From assembly GCA_020428585.1 (NCBI GenBank), contig JAGQMP010000026.1, forward strand, positions 1 to 13,794: DNA of 13,794 bases, read 5' to 3'. Origin of the DNA: Patescibacteria group bacterium. GTDB lineage: Bacteria; Patescibacteriota; Minisyncoccia; Phycocordibacterales; UBA1006. A program made the translations under genes and the position numbers. Below are positions 12,315-13,794 of this stretch, in pieces. How positions within the stretch are numbered: the stretch's first letter is position 1; every line of letters starts with the position of its first letter. The notes under the pieces were generated by a model, which did not search any database, was not told the DNA's origin, and worked only from the letters and a program-made list of their open reading frames with translations.

Positions 12315-12998
12315 TCAAGTCTTAATCGCTGAGATGGTCGTAAAGTTACACGTACACGGTAGACCGTGGCACACATGACAATTATTATTGAACATATTCG
12401 CAAACTCTTCACCAAGATCAATCCCTAAAGAATTTCCAATCCCAAGCGCACACGAAATGAGGTCCGCCATCTCGAGTTTTACTTCTTCGAATTGTTTCTG
12501 CAGGTGCTGGCCAGTGTAATGATGAATCGCTTCACTGACTTCCCCAACCTCTTCGGCAAAGTGAATCCCCGCATCAACCAAGGTGCGGCTGGCATCGGGA
12601 TAGATCTCGTTAAACATGTGCTGCAGGTCGGACAAAGTTTTGGGTCGCAGCCCGTGGTTAATCCTCACCTTACGACGGGTTGCTACCTTTACCTTCTGAC
12701 ATTCACAGGGTTTCTTACCACAATATGAACACAACATCGGGAACCGGTTCCACACCTCATCCTCGAGGTTAATGTGCAGGCGATTCGCAATAGCGAGTTG
12801 CCACAGAATTGATATCGTCAGGTTTAGCTTTATCTTTTCGGGGTTTTCTTTTCTGATACCTTTCAAGGCTCTCATGGCAAAACGCTGAACTTGGACCAAG
12901 AGGTCTTCCAAAGAGTACTGTCGGTCGTCCGGTACACCATAGACTTCGCGGGTAAATTCTTGCAAATCGGCAAGTGATTGTTCTCGATAAAATCGCAT
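12315..12998 (-). CDS. MazG-like NTP pyrophosphohydrolase with duplicated Zn-Cys halves
   Basis: A 227-residue protein built of two related halves. The second half has the all-alpha MazG signature: EExxE at 149-153 (E149, E150, E153) and ExxD at 176-179 (E176, D179), which bind Mg2+ and the NTP; a house-cleaning pyrophosphohydrolase role is expected. The first half has the same helix pattern but M42, R43 and K46 stand where the acidic residues should be, and N59/I62 replace ExxD, so it looks inactive. Each half ends in a matching cysteine cluster, CxxC-x4-CxC (C90/C93/C98/C100 and C207/C210/C215/C217), likely binding zinc. A consensus promoter lies directly upstream. Substrate (dNTP, modified nucleotide or other) is unknown. 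Confidence 0.85.
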   Translation of the reverse strand: MRFYREQSLADLQEFTREVYGVPDDRQYSLEDLLVQVQRFAMRALKGIRKENPEKIKLNLTISILWQLAIANRLHINLEDEVWNRFPMLCSYCGKKPCECQKVKVATRRKVRINHGLRPKTLSDLQHMFNEIYPDASRTLVDAGIHFAEEVGEVSEAIHHYTGQHLQKQFEEVKLEMADLISCALGIGNSLGIDLGEEFANMFNNNCHVCHGLPCTCNFTTISAIKT

Positions 12999-13004
12999 GC
13001 GTTC

Positions 13005-13034
13005 ATTATTGAATGATGGTCGTCAGACTGTCAA
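13005..13034 (-). promoter_or_regulatory. Consensus leaderless promoter of the MazG-like gene
   Basis: On the minus strand a perfect TTGACA (13029-13034) and AATAAT (13005-13010, 5/6) are 18 nt apart. The -10 ends 6 nt before the ATG at 12998, so transcription should start at the start codon. This is the best leaderless promoter in the window. Confidence 0.75.
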
Positions 13035-13239
13035 CGAAACCTCATTAATTCTAAGCTCTTTAAAAAGCTCGAAAATGAAAAAATATTTTTAGAGAATCGT
13101 ATGTAAAACCTTAAAAGGTAACATTAAAGGACGGTAAATCTCCTAAAACCTATTATTAGCTATAAAAACGAGGGATAAATAAGTTATTAAAAAGATCATC
13201 AATTTCTATGGAAAACCTGAAATAAAACCTCGAAAACAA
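13035..13239. other. AT-rich non-coding stretch with repeated AAAACCT
   Basis: No open frame, RNA gene or promoter is convincing here. The heptamer AAAACCT occurs four times in one orientation (13105-13111, 13145-13151, 13212-13218, 13224-13230). Small dyads such as ACCTT-AA-AAGGT are also present. Base composition is visibly more AT-rich than the coding block to the left. Confidence 0.5.
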
Positions 13240-13279
13240 AAAATCCCATCTCCAGGTTTATACCAGGGGATAGGATTTT
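13240..13279. terminator. Imperfect hairpin, probable terminator or small RNA end
   Basis: AAAATCCCATCTCC (13240-13253) pairs with GGGGATAGGATTTT (13266-13279) with one C-A mismatch and one G-T pair; GGT/ACC inside extends the stem around a TTAT loop. A T-rich end follows on the plus strand. No gene reads into it from the left within 240 bp, so it may end an unannotated transcript. Confidence 0.5.
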
Positions 13280-13348
13280 GTTGGTGGCAAGTAATTTAGG
13301 CTGACGGTTTGGGATGATGTTCGAACTTTTATACTAAACTCTTATAAA

Positions 13349-13380
13349 AAATGAACCAGAGTTTTAAGTCTGGTTCATTT
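13349..13380. terminator. Terminator of the 46-aa membrane protein gene
   Basis: AAATGAACCAGA (13349-13360) and its exact reverse complement (13369-13380) form a 12-bp stem with an 8-nt loop. On the minus strand the stem runs into six T residues. It begins 8 nt after the stop codon of the small gene at 13389-13529. Confidence 0.85.
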
Positions 13381-13388
13381 ATAAAATT

Positions 13389-13529
13389 TTAATCTAATGG
13401 GGTTAGCTTATAGATAAGGTACGCTCCACTAAAGACTAACGCTATAAATCCAAAGAATGCCAGGTTAGTACCAAGTCCGAATCCTATCATTAGGAAACTA
13501 ACAATTACAAAAAATAGTGCTCTTTTCAC
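13389..13529 (-). CDS. 46-aa two-helix membrane microprotein
   Basis: A short open frame starting with GTG at 13529 and ending with TAA at 13389-13391. The product begins MKRALFFVIVSFLMIGFG and is almost entirely hydrophobic: one helix at about 4-20, a TN turn at 21-22, and a second helix at about 23-40 ending with the charged tail YKLTPLD. The positively charged N-terminus and short loop predict a helical hairpin in the cytoplasmic membrane. An in-frame stop upstream leaves GTG as the only sensible start; a downstream ATG (codon 14) would cut the first helix. A consensus promoter precedes it and a strong terminator follows, which is the main reason to call it a gene. No family recognised; toxin-like, small subunit or stress microprotein are all possible. 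Confidence 0.72.
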   Translation of the reverse strand: MKRALFFVIVSFLMIGFGLGTNLAFFGFIALVFSGAYLIYKLTPLD

Positions 13530-13569
13530 TTTATCTATGTTTAAGTTTTTATTTGATTATTATAATAAT

Positions 13570-13598
13570 ATATTAGCATTTAATACTAAAGCTGTCAA
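13570..13598 (-). promoter_or_regulatory. Consensus promoter of the 46-aa protein gene
   Basis: On the minus strand a perfect TTGACA (13593-13598) is followed after 17 nt by TAATAT (13570-13575), itself preceded by TGC, an extended -10. Transcription would start near 13563, giving a leader of about 33 nt before the GTG at 13529. No Shine-Dalgarno sequence is visible in it. Confidence 0.7.
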
Positions 13599-13623
13599 TA
13601 ATTAACCTGTTTAGGATTCAAAC

Positions 13624-13654
13624 TAAAAACACTATACAAAATATAGTGTTTTTA
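13624..13654. terminator. Bidirectional terminator hairpin
   Basis: TAAAAACACTATA (13624-13636) and its exact reverse complement (13642-13654) form a 13-bp stem with the 5-nt loop CAAAA, with A/T tracts at both ends. It separates the small membrane protein unit from the structured segment at the window edge and could terminate transcripts entering from the right. Confidence 0.8.
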
Positions 13655-13680
13655 AGTAAAAATTGATTTGCTGCCAGACT

Positions 13681-13785
13681 AGGGTTCGGTCACCCTCATG
13701 GATATTTTTTCGAACGAGTTCTCAAAATATCTCATTCGCTCGACCCCGCCGTCGCCTACGGACTTCGTCCGGCTTCGCAGGCGAC
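13681..13785. other. GC-richer, multi-hairpin segment at window edge
   Basis: Three successive structures: AGGGT-6 nt-ACCCT (13681-13696); GATATTTT/AAAATATC (13701-13708 and 13724-13731) enclosing GAAC-GA-GTTC; and GTCGCCT/AGGCGAC (13751-13757 and 13779-13785) enclosing CGGAC-TTC-GTCCG. CGAACGAG and CTCATTCG nearly pair as an alternative fold. Composition jumps from AT-rich to GC-rich near 13745. It could be a structured RNA, a dispersed repeat or part of a gene continuing beyond the window: one minus-strand frame is open from the edge to a TAG at about 13682, without recognisable homology. Confidence 0.45.
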
Positions 13786-13794
13786 TCTTTTCGA

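Noticed and set aside
13105..13230. AAAACCT copies as a CRISPR or iteron array
   Set aside because: The repeat is only 7 bp, spacing is irregular (40, 67 and 12 nt between starts), and no cas gene or replication initiator gene is in the window.
13676..13697. GGTTCG motif resembling a tRNA T-arm
   Set aside because: The AGGGT/ACCCT stem has a 6-nt loop without the TTCRA pattern followed by the G-C closing pair, and no acceptor, D or anticodon arms could be found on either strand.

Overview
This window most likely comes from a member of the Candidate Phyla Radiation (Patescibacteria), using the standard stop code; UGA clearly acts as a stop in several genes. The lineage is an inference. It rests on a CPR-like gene set: a repeated CxxC zinc-ribbon protein, a two-half MazG-like protein with cysteine clusters, a small sigma factor overlapping a membrane partner, and a membrane-anchored acidic protein. 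It also rests on dense packing and an almost complete lack of Shine-Dalgarno sequences. A class I photolyase suggests a habitat that sees light. No rRNA, tRNA, CRISPR array, transposase or phage gene is visible.

Layout. Positions 1-314: 5' part of a zinc-ribbon repeat gene on the minus strand, running off the window. 522-845: a small plus-strand orphan gene ending in a bidirectional terminator shared with the next gene. 878-10052: a long minus-strand block. In transcription order it encodes a phosphomannomutase-like HAD enzyme, a type II mannose-6-phosphate isomerase cupin, two large GH130-family proteins, an alkyltransferase-like (ATL) protein, a membrane-anchored acidic protein, a photolyase, a TIGR01777-type epimerase and an NfsB-like nitroreductase. 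10179-12243: a plus-strand cassette of ECF-type sigma factor, a three-TM putative anti-sigma protein and a secreted protein with four LTxxQ-like repeats. 12315-12998: the MazG-like protein on the minus strand. 12999-13794: mostly AT-rich non-coding DNA with strong hairpins, one new 46-residue membrane microprotein with its own promoter and terminator, and a GC-rich, highly structured segment at the edge.

How the genes work together. GH130 phosphorylases interconvert beta-mannosides and alpha-mannose-1-phosphate. The neighbouring PMM-like enzyme would connect mannose-1-P to mannose-6-P, and the cupin isomerase would connect mannose-6-P to fructose-6-P. The four genes therefore form a compact cytosolic mannoside route, either phosphorolytic salvage into glycolysis or synthesis in reverse. 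The sigma/membrane protein/LTxxQ cassette looks like a self-contained envelope-stress circuit.

Regulation. Five minus-strand genes have a -10-like hexamer ending 6 or 7 nt before the start codon, which predicts leaderless mRNAs. Other notable signals are a 54-bp perfect palindrome between the epimerase and nitroreductase genes and a terminator directly abutting the photolyase start codon.
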